Below, one piece after another: positions 55,458-64,000 of a stretch of 64,000 nucleotides of DNA (position 1 is the first letter of the stretch; each line of letters starts with the position of its first letter). Under the pieces are notes generated by a model, which was not told where the DNA came from, made no database searches, and saw only the letters and a list, made by a program, of their open reading frames with translations. The stretch spans positions 4,000,501 through 4,064,500 of the forward strand of contig NZ_JARUBO010000005.1 of NCBI RefSeq assembly GCF_029626235.1. The letters are read 5' to 3'. The position numbers and the translations under genes were made by a program. This DNA is from Micromonospora sp. WMMD1120 (GTDB lineage: Bacteria > Actinomycetota > Actinomycetes > Mycobacteriales > Micromonosporaceae).

Positions 55458-56651
55458 TCAGCGCCGGGGCTTCGGCGCCACGCGCGGCTGCACGTACGGC
55501 GGCCCAGCGAAGATCAGGTCGGACTTCAACTCGTGGTACGCCCGCTTGGGTTGGTAGTTCTCGTCGTAGAGCGTGGCCAGACCCTCCGGCGGGTCGTCGA
55601 ACCAGCCCGGCACCCACGAGTGGTTGTCACTGAAACCCCAGACGGTGTACGACAGGCAGCTCCGGACCGCGAGGCACGCCTTCATCAGCACGCTGAAGTT
55701 CGCGGCCGAGGCCTGGAGGCGTGGGTTGATCTCCTCCGCGTCGCCGGCCTGGACACCCTCCGTGAGCCGGCTGCGGACGTCGACCTCGGTGAAGGCGGTG
55801 GCGACGCCGAGCCCGGCGAACCTCTTCAGCGCCGCGGTCACCTGGAGGGTGTCGAAGTTGCCGTACTGGGTGCCCAGGTGGCCCTGGGAACCGACGCCGT
55901 CGATCGGCACACCCTGGGCCCGCAGGCTCCTGGTCATGTCGTAGACGAACTGGGTCTTGTCGTCCGCCGGGTTGCCGGACCCGAACGCCTCGATGTTGTA
56001 GTCGTTGTAGAACAGCAGCGCCCTGGGGTCGGCGGCCCGTGCCCAGCGGAACGCGTCGGCGATGTAGCCGGGCCCGAGGTTCTGCGCCCAGAAGCCCTTG
56101 TAGTGCAGCGTCGACGGGGTGTCCCAGGGGTCGCTGACCGCCTCGTTGACCACGTCCCACTGCCAGATCTTGCCCTTGTAGCGGTTGACGACCGTGGTGA
56201 TGTGCCTGCGCAGCAGCTCGCGCAGCTCCTGCTTGCTGATCGAGCCGTCGGCGACACCGCTGGTCAGCCAGGCGGGTAGCTGGTTGTGCCAGACCAGCAC
56301 GTGGCCCCGCACGCTCTGCCGGTTGCGCTTTGCGACCTCGACGAGCTGGTCGGCCGGCCCCCAGTTGTAGGTGCCGCGGGTGGGCTCCAGGCTCTCCCAC
56401 TTCATCGCGTTCTCCGCGGTGACCGAGGAGAACTCGGACTCGACCAGCTTGCGGTACTGCGGGTCGTTGGCGTCGTTGAGGGCGTCCAGGTTGACCGCCG
56501 TGCCGACGTGCAGCCCGTGCCGCATGCCGAGGGTGGCGAGGCTCTGCGCGGTGGGGTCGTACGGCCGGCTCGCGGTGGCCGGCACCGTGTTCAGCGCCGC
56601 GACGGTCGCGACGGCGACCGCGCCGACCGTCGTCCACTGCCTTAACTTCAT
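55458..56651 (-). CDS. Secreted GH10 endo-xylanase without carbohydrate-binding module
   Basis: 397 residues. ATG at 56651 preceded by GAGGTAGG. Signal peptide 1-28 (ending ATAS). GH10 barrel (about 40-380) with acid/base Glu170 (WDVVNEAVSD), nucleophile Glu289 (FTEVDV), and WHNQLP, FYNDYNIE and WGFSDNHSW landmarks. Unlike the xylanase at 4303-5769 it has no CBM and a basic proline-rich tail. It lies 50 kb from the other hemicellulase genes. The promoter is surrounded by GAAAC/TTTC elements like those of Streptomyces xylanase genes. Confidence 0.95.
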   Translation of the reverse strand: MKLRQWTTVGAVAVATVAALNTVPATASRPYDPTAQSLATLGMRHGLHVGTAVNLDALNDANDPQYRKLVESEFSSVTAENAMKWESLEPTRGTYNWGPADQLVEVAKRNRQSVRGHVLVWHNQLPAWLTSGVADGSISKQELRELLRRHITTVVNRYKGKIWQWDVVNEAVSDPWDTPSTLHYKGFWAQNLGPGYIADAFRWARAADPRALLFYNDYNIEAFGSGNPADDKTQFVYDMTRSLRAQGVPIDGVGSQGHLGTQYGNFDTLQVTAALKRFAGLGVATAFTEVDVRSRLTEGVQAGDAEEINPRLQASAANFSVLMKACLAVRSCLSYTVWGFSDNHSWVPGWFDDPPEGLATLYDENYQPKRAYHELKSDLIFAGPPYVQPRVAPKPRR

Positions 56652-56804
56652 GTGCCTACCTCTCGATCAATAGATAGATGTCGATCTAGAAGGTGAGGGT
56701 CGGGTGTGGGCATGGTGGAGCTGGGGTTGTGGTCGGGCGTCGGCAGCCGCGTCAGTGGCTGGCGACACCGGTAGTTCCGGCCGGAAACCGGAAACCTGCT
56801 CGAA

Positions 56805-56834
56805 ACGTTAAGGCCGTCTATGTCCGGGCGTCAA
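56805..56834 (-). promoter_or_regulatory. Promoter of the second xylanase
   Basis: On the minus strand TTGACG (56834-56829) and TAACGT (56810-56805) are spaced by 18 bases. TTTCGAG, GTTTCC and GTTTCC lie just downstream and TTTCCGGAAG and TTTTC just upstream. Confidence 0.6.
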
Positions 56835-56891
56835 CGCTGAAAACTTCCGGAAATGGCTCAGGTGAGCTGCGAGACCCTGACTGGCCGACCG

Positions 56892-56904
56892 CCGAAACTT
56901 TCGG
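56892..56904. promoter_or_regulatory. CCGAAACTTTCGG palindrome upstream of xylanase
   Basis: A perfect inverted repeat around a central C. CGAAACTTTCG is the palindrome described at xylanase promoters of Streptomyces. It lies 60 bases upstream of the -35 box, between the PIG-L stop and the xylanase promoter. Confidence 0.65.
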
Positions 56905-56939
56905 GATCGGGGTGCGGTGCCGTGCGCCGGACGCGGCGC

Positions 56940-57761
56940 TCAGCGCAGACCGGCGAAGAGATCGTCCTCGGGCGTTGGCGCGCCCGTGCGGTCACCGACG
57001 CGGAGGAAGGTCTCCACGCCCATCAGCTCGACGAACCGCTCCTGGCCGAGTTGGAGGAAGAAGATGTTCTCGGTCTGACTGGCGTGGGTGGCCAGCGCGG
57101 CGAACTTCTGCGCGCCGTAGCCGCGCGTGTCGACCCAGGTGGTGATGTCCTCGTCGGGAAGGCCGAGCTGCGGGCCGTCCGCCTCCGGTTCGGCCCACTC
57201 GATGCCGAGTTCCTTCATGACCCGACCGAACTCCGCGAACGCCGAGCGCGGCACCGTGGTCCAGTAGACCTTCGCCGGGACGTCGGTCTGCCGCACCGCC
57301 TCCATGGTGATCCGGTGGGCCTGGATGTGGTCCGGGTGGCCGTAGAACCCGTTCTCGTCGTACGTGACGATCACGTCGGGCTGGTACCGCCGGATCAGCT
57401 CCGCCAGCCGGGCCGCAGCATCCGCCACGGGTGTCGTCCAGAACGAGCCGGGCAGGTCGTTGGTGGACCACCCCATCATGCCGGAGTCGGCGTACCCGAG
57501 CGTCTCCAGGTGGCTGACCCGCAGCTCGGCGCAGCTGGCCGCCAACTCGGCCTGGCGCATCGCCACCACGGCGGCCGGGTCGTGCCCCGGGTCGCCCGGC
57601 TTCACCCCACCGGGACCGTCGCCGCAGCGCCCGTCGGTGCACGTCACGAGGACCGTCCTGACCCCCTCCGCGGCGTAGCGGGCGAGGACGCCGCCGGTGC
57701 TGGTCGCCTCGTCGTCCGGGTGGGCGTGCACCGCCATCAGGGTCAGGGGTCGCTCAGCCAT
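56940..57761 (-). CDS. PIG-L (LmbE)-family zinc deacetylase, MshB/Mca-like
   Basis: 273 residues. The zinc site HPDDE is seen in AVHAHPDDEATSTGG and the third ligand segment in TYDENGFYGHPDHIQAH. MshB removes acetate from the mycothiol precursor and Mca cleaves mycothiol conjugates; the sequence has the general features of both but lacks a decisive mark, so it is left unnamed. GMMGWSTNDLPGSFW is a conserved-looking lid segment. Monocistronic, 288 bases upstream of the xylanase gene and on the same strand. Confidence 0.88.
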   Translation of the reverse strand: MAERPLTLMAVHAHPDDEATSTGGVLARYAAEGVRTVLVTCTDGRCGDGPGGVKPGDPGHDPAAVVAMRQAELAASCAELRVSHLETLGYADSGMMGWSTNDLPGSFWTTPVADAAARLAELIRRYQPDVIVTYDENGFYGHPDHIQAHRITMEAVRQTDVPAKVYWTTVPRSAFAEFGRVMKELGIEWAEPEADGPQLGLPDEDITTWVDTRGYGAQKFAALATHASQTENIFFLQLGQERFVELMGVETFLRVGDRTGAPTPEDDLFAGLR

Positions 57762-57897
57762 GTGCTCACCCTACGCAACGCGGCCGAGCGGTATGCGCCG
57801 AGTGGTTGTCGGCCGAAACGGCGCGCGGGACCGCCGCCGGTTCCTAGATTCGGCAGTGGTCGACAGGTTCCGGCAGATCGGGTACAGGGGGAAGCCG

Positions 57898-58803
57898 ATG
57901 GCAAAGGCCGCCGCGGGATTCACCGACGTGCGACAGATCGACGCCGGGCTCCTGAACGTGGGCTACGTGGACGCCGGGCCACCCGACGGGGAGGCGGTGA
58001 TCCTCCTGCACGGCTGGCCGTACGACATCCACAGCTTCGTCGACGTCGTGCCGGTGCTCACCGCCGCCGGATACCGGGTCGTCGTGCCGTACCTGCGCGG
58101 CTACGGCACGACCCGGTTCCTCTCCGCCGACACCATGCGAAACGGCGAACCGGCGGCGATGGCGCTCGACCTGGTAGCGCTGATGGACGCGCTGAAGATC
58201 GACACCGCCAAGCTGGCCGGCTTCGACTGGGGAGCGCGTACCGCCGATGTCGTGGCGGCGCTCTGGCCCGAGCGCTGCCGGGGGCTGGTCTCGGTCAGCG
58301 GCTACCTGATCGACGGCCAGGCGTCGGGCCGGGTGCCACTGCCCCCGAAGGCGGAGTTCGCGTGGTGGTACCAGTACTACTTCGCCACCGAACGCGGACG
58401 GGAGGGGTACGACAGGAACCGGCGCGACTTCGCCCGGCTCATCTGGCAGACGGCGTCGCCGAAATGGACGTTCGACGACGCCACGTTCGACCGCACCGCG
58501 GCGTCGTTCGACAACCCCGACCATGTCGACATCGTGATCCACAACTACCGCTGGCGGCTGGCCCTCGCCGACGGCGAGGCCCGGTACGACGAGATCGAGC
58601 AGCGTCTGGCCGGTAAGCCGAAGATCAACGTACCGAGCATCTCCCTGGAGGGGGATGCCAACGGCGCGCCGCACCTGGAACCCGGCGTCTACGCCAAGCA
58701 GTTCGCCGGTCAGTACGAGCACCGCACCGTCGGCGGTGGCGTCGGGCACAACCTGCCCCAGGAGGCGCCGCAGGCGTTCGCGGAAGCGGTGCTGCAGGTC
58801 TGA
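57898..58803 (+). CDS. Alpha/beta hydrolase, epoxide-hydrolase-like
   Basis: 301 residues. ATG at 57898 with AGGGGGA upstream. HGWPYD forms the oxyanion loop; the nucleophile is Asp110 in GFDWGART and the base is His284 in GVGHNLPQ. An Asp nucleophile with a Trp after it indicates epoxide hydrolase or haloalkane dehalogenase chemistry; the cap domain (about 135-225, with WWYQYYFATERG) resembles epoxide hydrolases. Substrate unknown. Confidence 0.87.
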   Translation: MAKAAAGFTDVRQIDAGLLNVGYVDAGPPDGEAVILLHGWPYDIHSFVDVVPVLTAAGYRVVVPYLRGYGTTRFLSADTMRNGEPAAMALDLVALMDALKIDTAKLAGFDWGARTADVVAALWPERCRGLVSVSGYLIDGQASGRVPLPPKAEFAWWYQYYFATERGREGYDRNRRDFARLIWQTASPKWTFDDATFDRTAASFDNPDHVDIVIHNYRWRLALADGEARYDEIEQRLAGKPKINVPSISLEGDANGAPHLEPGVYAKQFAGQYEHRTVGGGVGHNLPQEAPQAFAEAVLQV

Positions 58804-58877
58804 TCCGTCAGCCCCGGTGACCTGCGGCGACCCTCCGGCCCGGCGTGAGCGCGGCGGACCCGACGTACGCTGCCGCG

Positions 58878-59408
58878 ATGAGCGCACCGCGTCGCATCCT
58901 CGTCTACGGCGTGTACGGCTCCGGCAAGTCCACACTGGCGGCACGGCTGGCCGACCGTCTCGGGCTGCCCTGGCATCCGGTCGACGACCTGCTCTGGCAG
59001 CCGGGCTGGGTCGAGGTGCCGGTGGCACAGCAGCGCGGCCGGATCGAGGAGATCTGCCGGCGTGACCGCTGGATCATCGACGGGGCCTACCACGGCTGGC
59101 GGGACGTCGTGCTGGCCCGCGCCGACCTGGTCGTCGGCCTGGACCTCCCCCGGTGGCGCTCCTTCTGGCGGCTGCTCCGCCGCACCGTCCGCCGGGTGCT
59201 GACCGGCGAGGTCATCTGCAACGGCAACCGCGAGTCGCTGAGCAGCGTGCTGTCCCGCGACTCGATCCTGGTGTGGCACGTCACCGCGTTCCGCCGGGCC
59301 CGTCGACGGATGCGGGCCTGGCAGGGCGATCCGTCCGCGCCGCCGGTGGTGCTGCTGCGCACCCCTGCCGAGGTGGACGACTGGCTGGCCGGACTGCCCC
59401 GGCGCTGA
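58878..59408 (+). CDS. Adenylate-kinase-like P-loop protein (topology-modulation/FlaR type)
   Basis: 176 residues from the ATG at 58878; a GTG at 58845 would add 11 unconserved residues. Walker A is GVYGSGKST near residue 8. WHPVDDLLWQPGW, RWIIDGAYHGWRD and LDLPRWRS follow the pattern of small adenylate-kinase-like proteins often annotated as topology modulators. The basic helix RRTVRRVL and the C-terminal LRTPAEVDDWLAGL are also typical. Probably phosphorylates a small molecule; substrate unknown. Confidence 0.82.
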   Translation: MSAPRRILVYGVYGSGKSTLAARLADRLGLPWHPVDDLLWQPGWVEVPVAQQRGRIEEICRRDRWIIDGAYHGWRDVVLARADLVVGLDLPRWRSFWRLLRRTVRRVLTGEVICNGNRESLSSVLSRDSILVWHVTAFRRARRRMRAWQGDPSAPPVVLLRTPAEVDDWLAGLPRR

Positions 59409-59445
59409 GCGGCGAACGCCAGCGGCGCTCTGGCCGGCACGGGTG

Positions 59446-60084
59446 TCAGGCCGGCCGGACCGCCCGTCCGAGGGCGCAGGGCGAGGAGGGGCTGTTGCTG
59501 CCGGCCGGGAACCGGAACCGGCGCAGCTCCTCGATCCGGAAGCCGGCCGCCCCGATCGCGGCCACCGTGTCCCGACCGGTGTGGCAGCCGGCGAACAGCC
59601 TCGGCCACAGCGTCGCGTCCAGGAGCCGTTGGGCGCGGCGTACGCGGCTGCCGTCCTCGGCGGCGACGTGTTCGAGGAAGCGCAGCTCGCCCCCGGGCCG
59701 CAGCACCCGGCTCGCCTCGGCCAACGCACCGGCCGGGTCGGGCACCGTGCACAGCACCAACGCGACCACCACCGCGTCGAACTCGCCTCTCCCGGCCGGT
59801 AGCGCCTCGGCCAGGCCGTCCACGACGGTGACCGGAACCGGGGCGAAGGGCGCGGCGCGCTCGGCGGCGGCGCGCAACCGTCGTTCCGGTTCGACGGCGA
59901 CCACCTCGGTCACTCCCGGCGGGTAGTGGGCGAACATCCGACCGTTGCCGGCACCGATCTCGATCACCCGTCCGGACAGGCCGGCGACCAGGTCGGCGCG
60001 GAACGCCGCCGTGCCGGCGCGGTCCATGGCGACGCTGAGTCGCTGGTAGACCCGGGCGAACACCGGGTGGGACACCGTTGCCAC
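59446..60084 (-). CDS. Class I SAM-dependent methyltransferase
   Basis: 212 residues. GTG start at 60084 chosen for GGAGG five bases upstream and conserved HPVFARVYQRLS after it. Motif I VIEIGAGNGR, then VVAVEPE, DAVVVALVLCTVPD and RPGGELRFLEHV. This order and the short length match UbiE-like Methyltransf_11 proteins. Divergent from the NmrA-like gene. Acceptor unknown. Confidence 0.87.
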   Translation of the reverse strand: MATVSHPVFARVYQRLSVAMDRAGTAAFRADLVAGLSGRVIEIGAGNGRMFAHYPPGVTEVVAVEPERRLRAAAERAAPFAPVPVTVVDGLAEALPAGRGEFDAVVVALVLCTVPDPAGALAEASRVLRPGGELRFLEHVAAEDGSRVRRAQRLLDATLWPRLFAGCHTGRDTVAAIGAAGFRIEELRRFRFPAGSNSPSSPCALGRAVRPA

Positions 60085-60213
60085 GGTTACCTCCAACCGA
60101 CGGTTGCGCACTGTCGAACTGTTTCGCGCCGATTGTGCTGCACCGACGCACGGTTTGCGTCTTACTGGTGGCGAACACGACTCGATCCAGCGTAGACAGG
60201 ACGTGGTAGGACC

Positions 60214-60969
60214 ATGAAGATCGTCGTCATCGGGGGCAGCGGCCTCATCGGCTCCAAACTCGTGGACCTCCTCCGCGCCCGCGGCCACCAGGCGGTGCCG
60301 GCGTCGCCGAAGACCGGCGTCAACACGCTGACCGGCGAGGGGGTGGCCGGCGCGCTGACCGGTGCCGAGGTCGTCGTGGACGTGTCGAATTCACCCTCGT
60401 TCGAGGACGCCGCGGTGCGCGAGTTCTTCGAGACGTCCACCCGGACGCTCCTCGCCGCCGCCACGGACGCCGGGGTGGGTCACTACGTGGCGCTCTCCAT
60501 CGTGGGCTGCGACCGTATCCCGGACAGCGGGTACATGCGGGCCAAGGTCGTCCAGGAGGAGCTCATCGCCGAGGCGGAGATCCCGTACTCGGTGGTGCAC
60601 GCCACCCAGTTCTTCGAGTTCCTGCAAGGGATCATCGACGCCGGAACGGAGGGCGACACCGTGCACCTCGCGCCGGTGCTCATCCAGCCGATGGCGGCGG
60701 ACGACGTCGCGGCGGCGGTGGCCGAGGTGGCCCTCGGCGCGCCGACGAACGGCGTGGTCGAGGTGGCCGGCCCGGAGCAGTACCGCCTCGACGAGCTGGC
60801 CCGATCCGTCCTCGCCGACGAACAGGACGCCCGGTCGGTGGTGGTCGATCCGGACGCCAGATACTTCGGCGCCCGGCTGGGCGAGCGCTCGCTCGTCCCG
60901 GCGGACGGCGCCCGCATCGCGGCGACCAGCCTCGCCGACTGGCGTACCCGGGCGAAGCGCGCGGGCTGA
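60214..60969 (+). CDS. NmrA-like atypical SDR oxidoreductase
   Basis: 251 residues. N-terminal VVIGGSGLIGSKL is the dinucleotide-binding motif; HYVALSIVGCDRIPDSGYMRAK has the conserved Tyr-x3-Lys-like arrangement of atypical SDRs. ATQFFEFLQ and QPMAADDVA follow. ATG preceded by TAGGACC. Such proteins bind NADP and act as quinone or stress-related reductases or redox sensors. Monocistronic. Confidence 0.88.
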   Translation: MKIVVIGGSGLIGSKLVDLLRARGHQAVPASPKTGVNTLTGEGVAGALTGAEVVVDVSNSPSFEDAAVREFFETSTRTLLAAATDAGVGHYVALSIVGCDRIPDSGYMRAKVVQEELIAEAEIPYSVVHATQFFEFLQGIIDAGTEGDTVHLAPVLIQPMAADDVAAAVAEVALGAPTNGVVEVAGPEQYRLDELARSVLADEQDARSVVVDPDARYFGARLGERSLVPADGARIAATSLADWRTRAKRAG

Positions 60970-60977
60970 CCGGCACG

Positions 60978-63203
60978 CTACGTCGGCGGCCCGGGCCCGT
61001 CCGCGCGCCGGCCGAGTCGGCGCGTGAGCTCCCGGACGGCCTCGGTGAACGGCTCGTCGGCTTCACCCGGCCAGTGCCCGTGGATGGGCGGGGCGACGCT
61101 GTCGCCGGGCGGGGCGACCACGCCGCGGGGATCACGGAGCCGTCGGTCCACCCGATCGGCCGGGTCGTCGGCGCTGGCCGGCGTCGGTCCGGGGGAGAAG
61201 ATCCAGCCGCCGATGGGGTCGGTGTCGCGCCACAGGTTGATCCAGCGCCAACCCACCCGGCGGCCGATCTCACGCAGCGCCGCGTCGTCGACGAAGGCGG
61301 GGAAGAGCCGTGCGTAGAGGCGGCGCAGCGGTGATCCGTGGGTGAGCAGGGCCACCCGGCTGCCGACCTGCGGCGGCAACTGGAGCACCGTCGCGGCGAG
61401 CAGGACCGAACCGTGACTGTGTCCGGTGAGCAGCACCGCGTTCCCGCGCTCGACGAGGTGGGTGATGCGGCGTGCCAGCTCCGGCACCGCCCGCTCGGCA
61501 TAACAGGGCGGCGCGAACGGGTGTGCGGCGCGCGGCCAGAAGGTGCCGAGGTCCCAGAGAACGGCGACGTGCCGACGGAACGGGGCGGTCCGGTAGGCGA
61601 AGATGCCGCCGACGACCAGCGCGAGGATGACCGCGGCGATCACCCAACTGCCGACGGCGATGCCGAAGGTGACGGCGTCCGCCGGGAGTCCGGCGTTCCG
61701 CTCGAGCACGTCGCCCGGAAACTGCCCCAGCAGGCCGATGGTGGTGGTGGCGGTGCCGAGGCCGGCGAGACACCCGTAGACCACGGCCAGCGGCACCACC
61801 TTCTCGGTGAAGCGGGCCTGGGCTATCGCGTCGCGGACCTGGCGTAGTCGGGGGCGGGCCTCGGCGGGCGGGTCCGGATAGTCGCGGGCGACGATCGCCG
61901 CGGCCGCCCGACGCCGACCGGGTCGGGAGATGAGGATGACGAGGCCGGCGACGACCGCCGTGACCAGCAGCGCCCGGAAGAAGCCGTAGATCGCCCAGGT
62001 GTAGACCCGGGGAGGCCCGGCGGCGATGCCCTCCCCGGTCGGCGCGTCGCGGTCCAGGAAGTCCGCCACCCGGTAGACCAGCTCGGCGGAGTACGCCACC
62101 GCCAGGCTGATCCCGGTGGCCGCGACGACGAGAGCGCCCAGCCCGAACAGCGGCGTGGCACCGCGTGGCCGGTCCCGGTGCCAGAGCAGCACCACGCCGA
62201 GGGCCACCAGCAGCGCCGTCTGGGCGACGAACACGCCGGCCACCAAGCCGTCCTGGCCGGGCAGTCCCTGCTCGTCGTGCCACGGTCGCGGGTCGGTCAG
62301 CACGTGCGCCACGACGCCGACGGTCAGGACGATGGCGCCGGTCCGGAGGGCACGGGTCACCCCGTCGAGCCTCTGGTTGTCGGCGGCCCGATCGATGAGC
62401 GGCGGTGTGCAGAGCAGCCCGGCGCAGGCGGTCAGGACCAGTCCGGTGGCCGCCATGAGCGCGATCGTGACGAGCGAGCCGCCGCCCGCGGCACGCGCCA
62501 CCAGCAGGCTCAGGTCCAGCGTCGCGAACGCCGCCGCGACGTGGATGGCACGCAACCGGCCCACCAGCGGTTCGGCGTCCCACCGCCCGATCGTGCCGAG
62601 CCGCGACGTGGTGAGCCCCTGCTCGGGCGCCCGGAACGCCTCGAAGGTCCGGCCGGGGCGGTTGCTGATCCGCCAGATCAGGCCGATCGCGGCGACCGGG
62701 ACCAGCGCGAGCGTCGCCAGCCGTACTCCGACCGGTCGCCCGCCCAGCCAGGACAACCAGCTTCGCCCGGTCAGGCAGTCGGACGAGGCCAGGCATGTCC
62801 AGCCGACCAGGTCCAGGGCGACACCGGCGATGGCGAGCACGTACAGCACGGTGAGGGTCAACCCCAGCAGTCGGCACAGGGACTTGACCACCGCCTCGGA
62901 GCCGGGGCTCGCCGGGCGCATCCAGATCGCGACGTTGACCAGCATGAAGGGCAGCAGGAAGACCACCGCCAGGGTGCGGGCCACAGTGCCGGAGGGCAGA
63001 TCCCCCCAGCGGTACGCCTCGAGCGTCACCCCGGGCAGGCCGGCCGGGTCCGCGCACCGGGGCCGTGGCCGGTAGAAGCCCCCGGACTGGTCCCCCGCCA
63101 CCTGCCCGGCCTCCCGCAGGTCCAGCACCTGTGCAGCGCTCGCGCCCGAGACCCCGTGCACCCGGAGTTCCACGACGTCGCCGGAGCTGTCCGGCCCGCT
63201 CAA
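60978..63203 (-). CDS. Large polytopic membrane protein with lipase-like C-terminal domain
   Basis: 741 residues from a TTG at 63203; a GTG at 63173 is an alternative and the start is uncertain. The N-terminus has VELRVHGVSG and GFYRPRP, then about ten membrane helices (about 70-560). The C-terminal cytoplasmic or exposed domain (about 560-741) contains GHSHGS, a serine-hydrolase nucleophile elbow, preceded by VLLT and followed by LTHGSPLRRLYARLFP, resembling lipase/esterase-like domains. The enzyme substrate, if any, is unknown. Stop is nine bases beyond the convergent NmrA-like gene's stop. Confidence 0.75.
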   Translation of the reverse strand: MSGPDSSGDVVELRVHGVSGASAAQVLDLREAGQVAGDQSGGFYRPRPRCADPAGLPGVTLEAYRWGDLPSGTVARTLAVVFLLPFMLVNVAIWMRPASPGSEAVVKSLCRLLGLTLTVLYVLAIAGVALDLVGWTCLASSDCLTGRSWLSWLGGRPVGVRLATLALVPVAAIGLIWRISNRPGRTFEAFRAPEQGLTTSRLGTIGRWDAEPLVGRLRAIHVAAAFATLDLSLLVARAAGGGSLVTIALMAATGLVLTACAGLLCTPPLIDRAADNQRLDGVTRALRTGAIVLTVGVVAHVLTDPRPWHDEQGLPGQDGLVAGVFVAQTALLVALGVVLLWHRDRPRGATPLFGLGALVVAATGISLAVAYSAELVYRVADFLDRDAPTGEGIAAGPPRVYTWAIYGFFRALLVTAVVAGLVILISRPGRRRAAAAIVARDYPDPPAEARPRLRQVRDAIAQARFTEKVVPLAVVYGCLAGLGTATTTIGLLGQFPGDVLERNAGLPADAVTFGIAVGSWVIAAVILALVVGGIFAYRTAPFRRHVAVLWDLGTFWPRAAHPFAPPCYAERAVPELARRITHLVERGNAVLLTGHSHGSVLLAATVLQLPPQVGSRVALLTHGSPLRRLYARLFPAFVDDAALREIGRRVGWRWINLWRDTDPIGGWIFSPGPTPASADDPADRVDRRLRDPRGVVAPPGDSVAPPIHGHWPGEADEPFTEAVRELTRRLGRRADGPGPPT

Positions 63204-63330
63204 CCGTAGTGACCCATCCGACGTCCCCCCGAGGCGTCGCGTGTCCCGCGGGCCGGCCCCGACGTCCCGCGCCGCCGACCGCGGCGACGGCAGAGCGGGG
63301 TACCCGAACCGGGCGGCCTCAATCGCGGCA

Positions 63331-64000
63331 CTACCGCCCGGGCCGGGTCCGATCCGCCAACGCTGCCGATTCGGGCAGGTCGTCCGGGTGGCCCTTGGCC
63401 AGCTCCGTCCGATAGCTGCGCGGCGACAACCCGGTGGCCCGCTTGAAGGCGACGCTGAGGGCGCTCTCCGAGCCGTACCCGACGGCCTGCGCGATGGTGG
63501 CGACGGTGTCCGTCCCACGCCGGAGGCGCTCTGCCGCGAGCTCGATCCGCCATCCGGTCAGGTATTCCAGCGGGCCCGATCCGACGACCTTCTTGAAGCG
63601 GGCCGCCAGCGTCGACCGGGAGACGGTGGCAGCCCGGGCGACCTCGTCCACCGTCCACCTGTGCGCGGGGCGGGCGTGCATCGCGCGTAACGCGGGCGCG
63701 ACCACCGGGTCGGCGAGACCGGCCAACCAGCCGGCGGAGGACCTGTCGGCGCGCGCCAGATGCAGCCGGAGAACCCGGATCAGCAGTACCAGCGCCAGGT
63801 GCTCGGCGACGAGGTGGGAGCCGAGTCGCGTGGATCGCAGCTCCGCGTCGATCTCGCCGAGGGCCCACTGGACGGTGCCGGCCTCCGGGGTGTCCGCCGG
63901 CACGTGGATGACCGGCGGGAGATCGTCCAGCAGGAGGGTACGGGCCCGCCCGCCCAGGGAGAACGCTCCGCCGATGAGGAGCACGTCGTCGCCGTCGCCG
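63331..64000 (-). CDS. AraC-family regulator with cupin N-terminus, 5'-truncated
   Basis: The frame is open to the last base, so the N-terminus is outside the window. The visible part has the end of a cupin-6 type sensor domain (GDDVLLIGGAFSLGG, LLLDDLPPVIHVPAD) and the AraC DNA-binding domain (last 105 residues) with two helix-turn-helix units: VDEVARAATVSRSTLAARFKK and TIAQAVGYGSESALSVAFKR. This subgroup often represses or activates neighbouring oxidoreductases. Target not in view. Confidence 0.9.
   Translation of the reverse strand, partial: GDGDDVLLIGGAFSLGGRARTLLLDDLPPVIHVPADTPEAGTVQWALGEIDAELRSTRLGSHLVAEHLALVLLIRVLRLHLARADRSSAGWLAGLADPVVAPALRAMHARPAHRWTVDEVARAATVSRSTLAARFKKVVGSGPLEYLTGWRIELAAERLRRGTDTVATIAQAVGYGSESALSVAFKRATGLSPRSYRTELAKGHPDDLPESAALADRTRPGR

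Noticed and set aside
63204..63518. N-terminal extension of the large membrane protein
   Set aside because: It overlaps the AraC coding region by about 190 bases and is Arg/Pro/Ser-rich with no conserved look. A start near 63203 or 63173 is more plausible.

Overview
The window is high-GC actinobacterial DNA with densely packed genes, many GTG starts and stop-start overlaps. Predicted sodN-type nickel superoxide dismutase, PIG-L deacetylase, LuxR-family two-component systems, an NB-ARC/TPR regulator and many secreted enzymes carrying ricin-type CBM13 or CBM2 modules suggest a soil actinomycete, most likely in Micromonosporaceae. The genus is inferred, not proven. No rRNA, tRNA, CRISPR array, transposase or phage gene was seen.

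Region 1 (1-31,200) is a plant cell-wall saccharification island. Secreted enzymes are a CBM13 fragment (1-489), GH54 arabinofuranosidase, CE1-type esterase with CBM2, GH10 xylanase with CBM13, a second CBM13 esterase, a 1,182-residue ThuA/sugar-dehydrogenase/PKD/CBM protein, a beta-helix glycosidase resembling GH141, and a PL1 pectate lyase. Two sugar-import operons sit between them. The first (8475-16530) couples a MalEFG-type importer with a non-phosphorylating aldose oxidation pathway: aldo/keto reductase, lactonase, acid-sugar dehydratase and dehydrogenases. This resembles bacterial L-fucose/L-rhamnose oxidation. A divergent FadR-type GntR regulator flanks it, and the same GACGT-N3-ACGTC palindrome overlaps both the operon promoter and the CBM13-esterase promoter. 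The second (20694-26215) is a ribose-type importer with a ketose 3-epimerase-like protein, followed by the GH141-like gene.

Region 2 (31,200-48,000) holds a radical-SAM-like protein next to nickel superoxide dismutase, a divergent inositol-phosphatase-like protein, an orphan histidine kinase, small enzymes, an NB-ARC/TPR regulator, two tandem luciferase-like monooxygenases divergent from a MarR regulator with two operator copies between them, and an ABC exporter followed by a two-component system.

Region 3 (48,047-53,849) is the most unusual part: six tightly coupled minus-strand genes encoding, in transcription order, an alpha/alpha-toroid protein, a uracil-phosphoribosyltransferase-like protein, a methyltransferase, a YjjX-type non-canonical NTPase, a PfkB-like kinase and a KAP-family P-loop NTPase. 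I know no named pathway with this composition. It could make or police a modified nucleotide, possibly as a conflict system.

Region 4 (53,900-64,000) has a lipoprotein, an ArsR regulator, a second secreted GH10 xylanase whose promoter is surrounded by GAAAC/TTTC elements, a PIG-L deacetylase, assorted housekeeping-type enzymes, a large membrane protein with a lipase-like C-terminus, and the partial 3' part of an AraC regulator.
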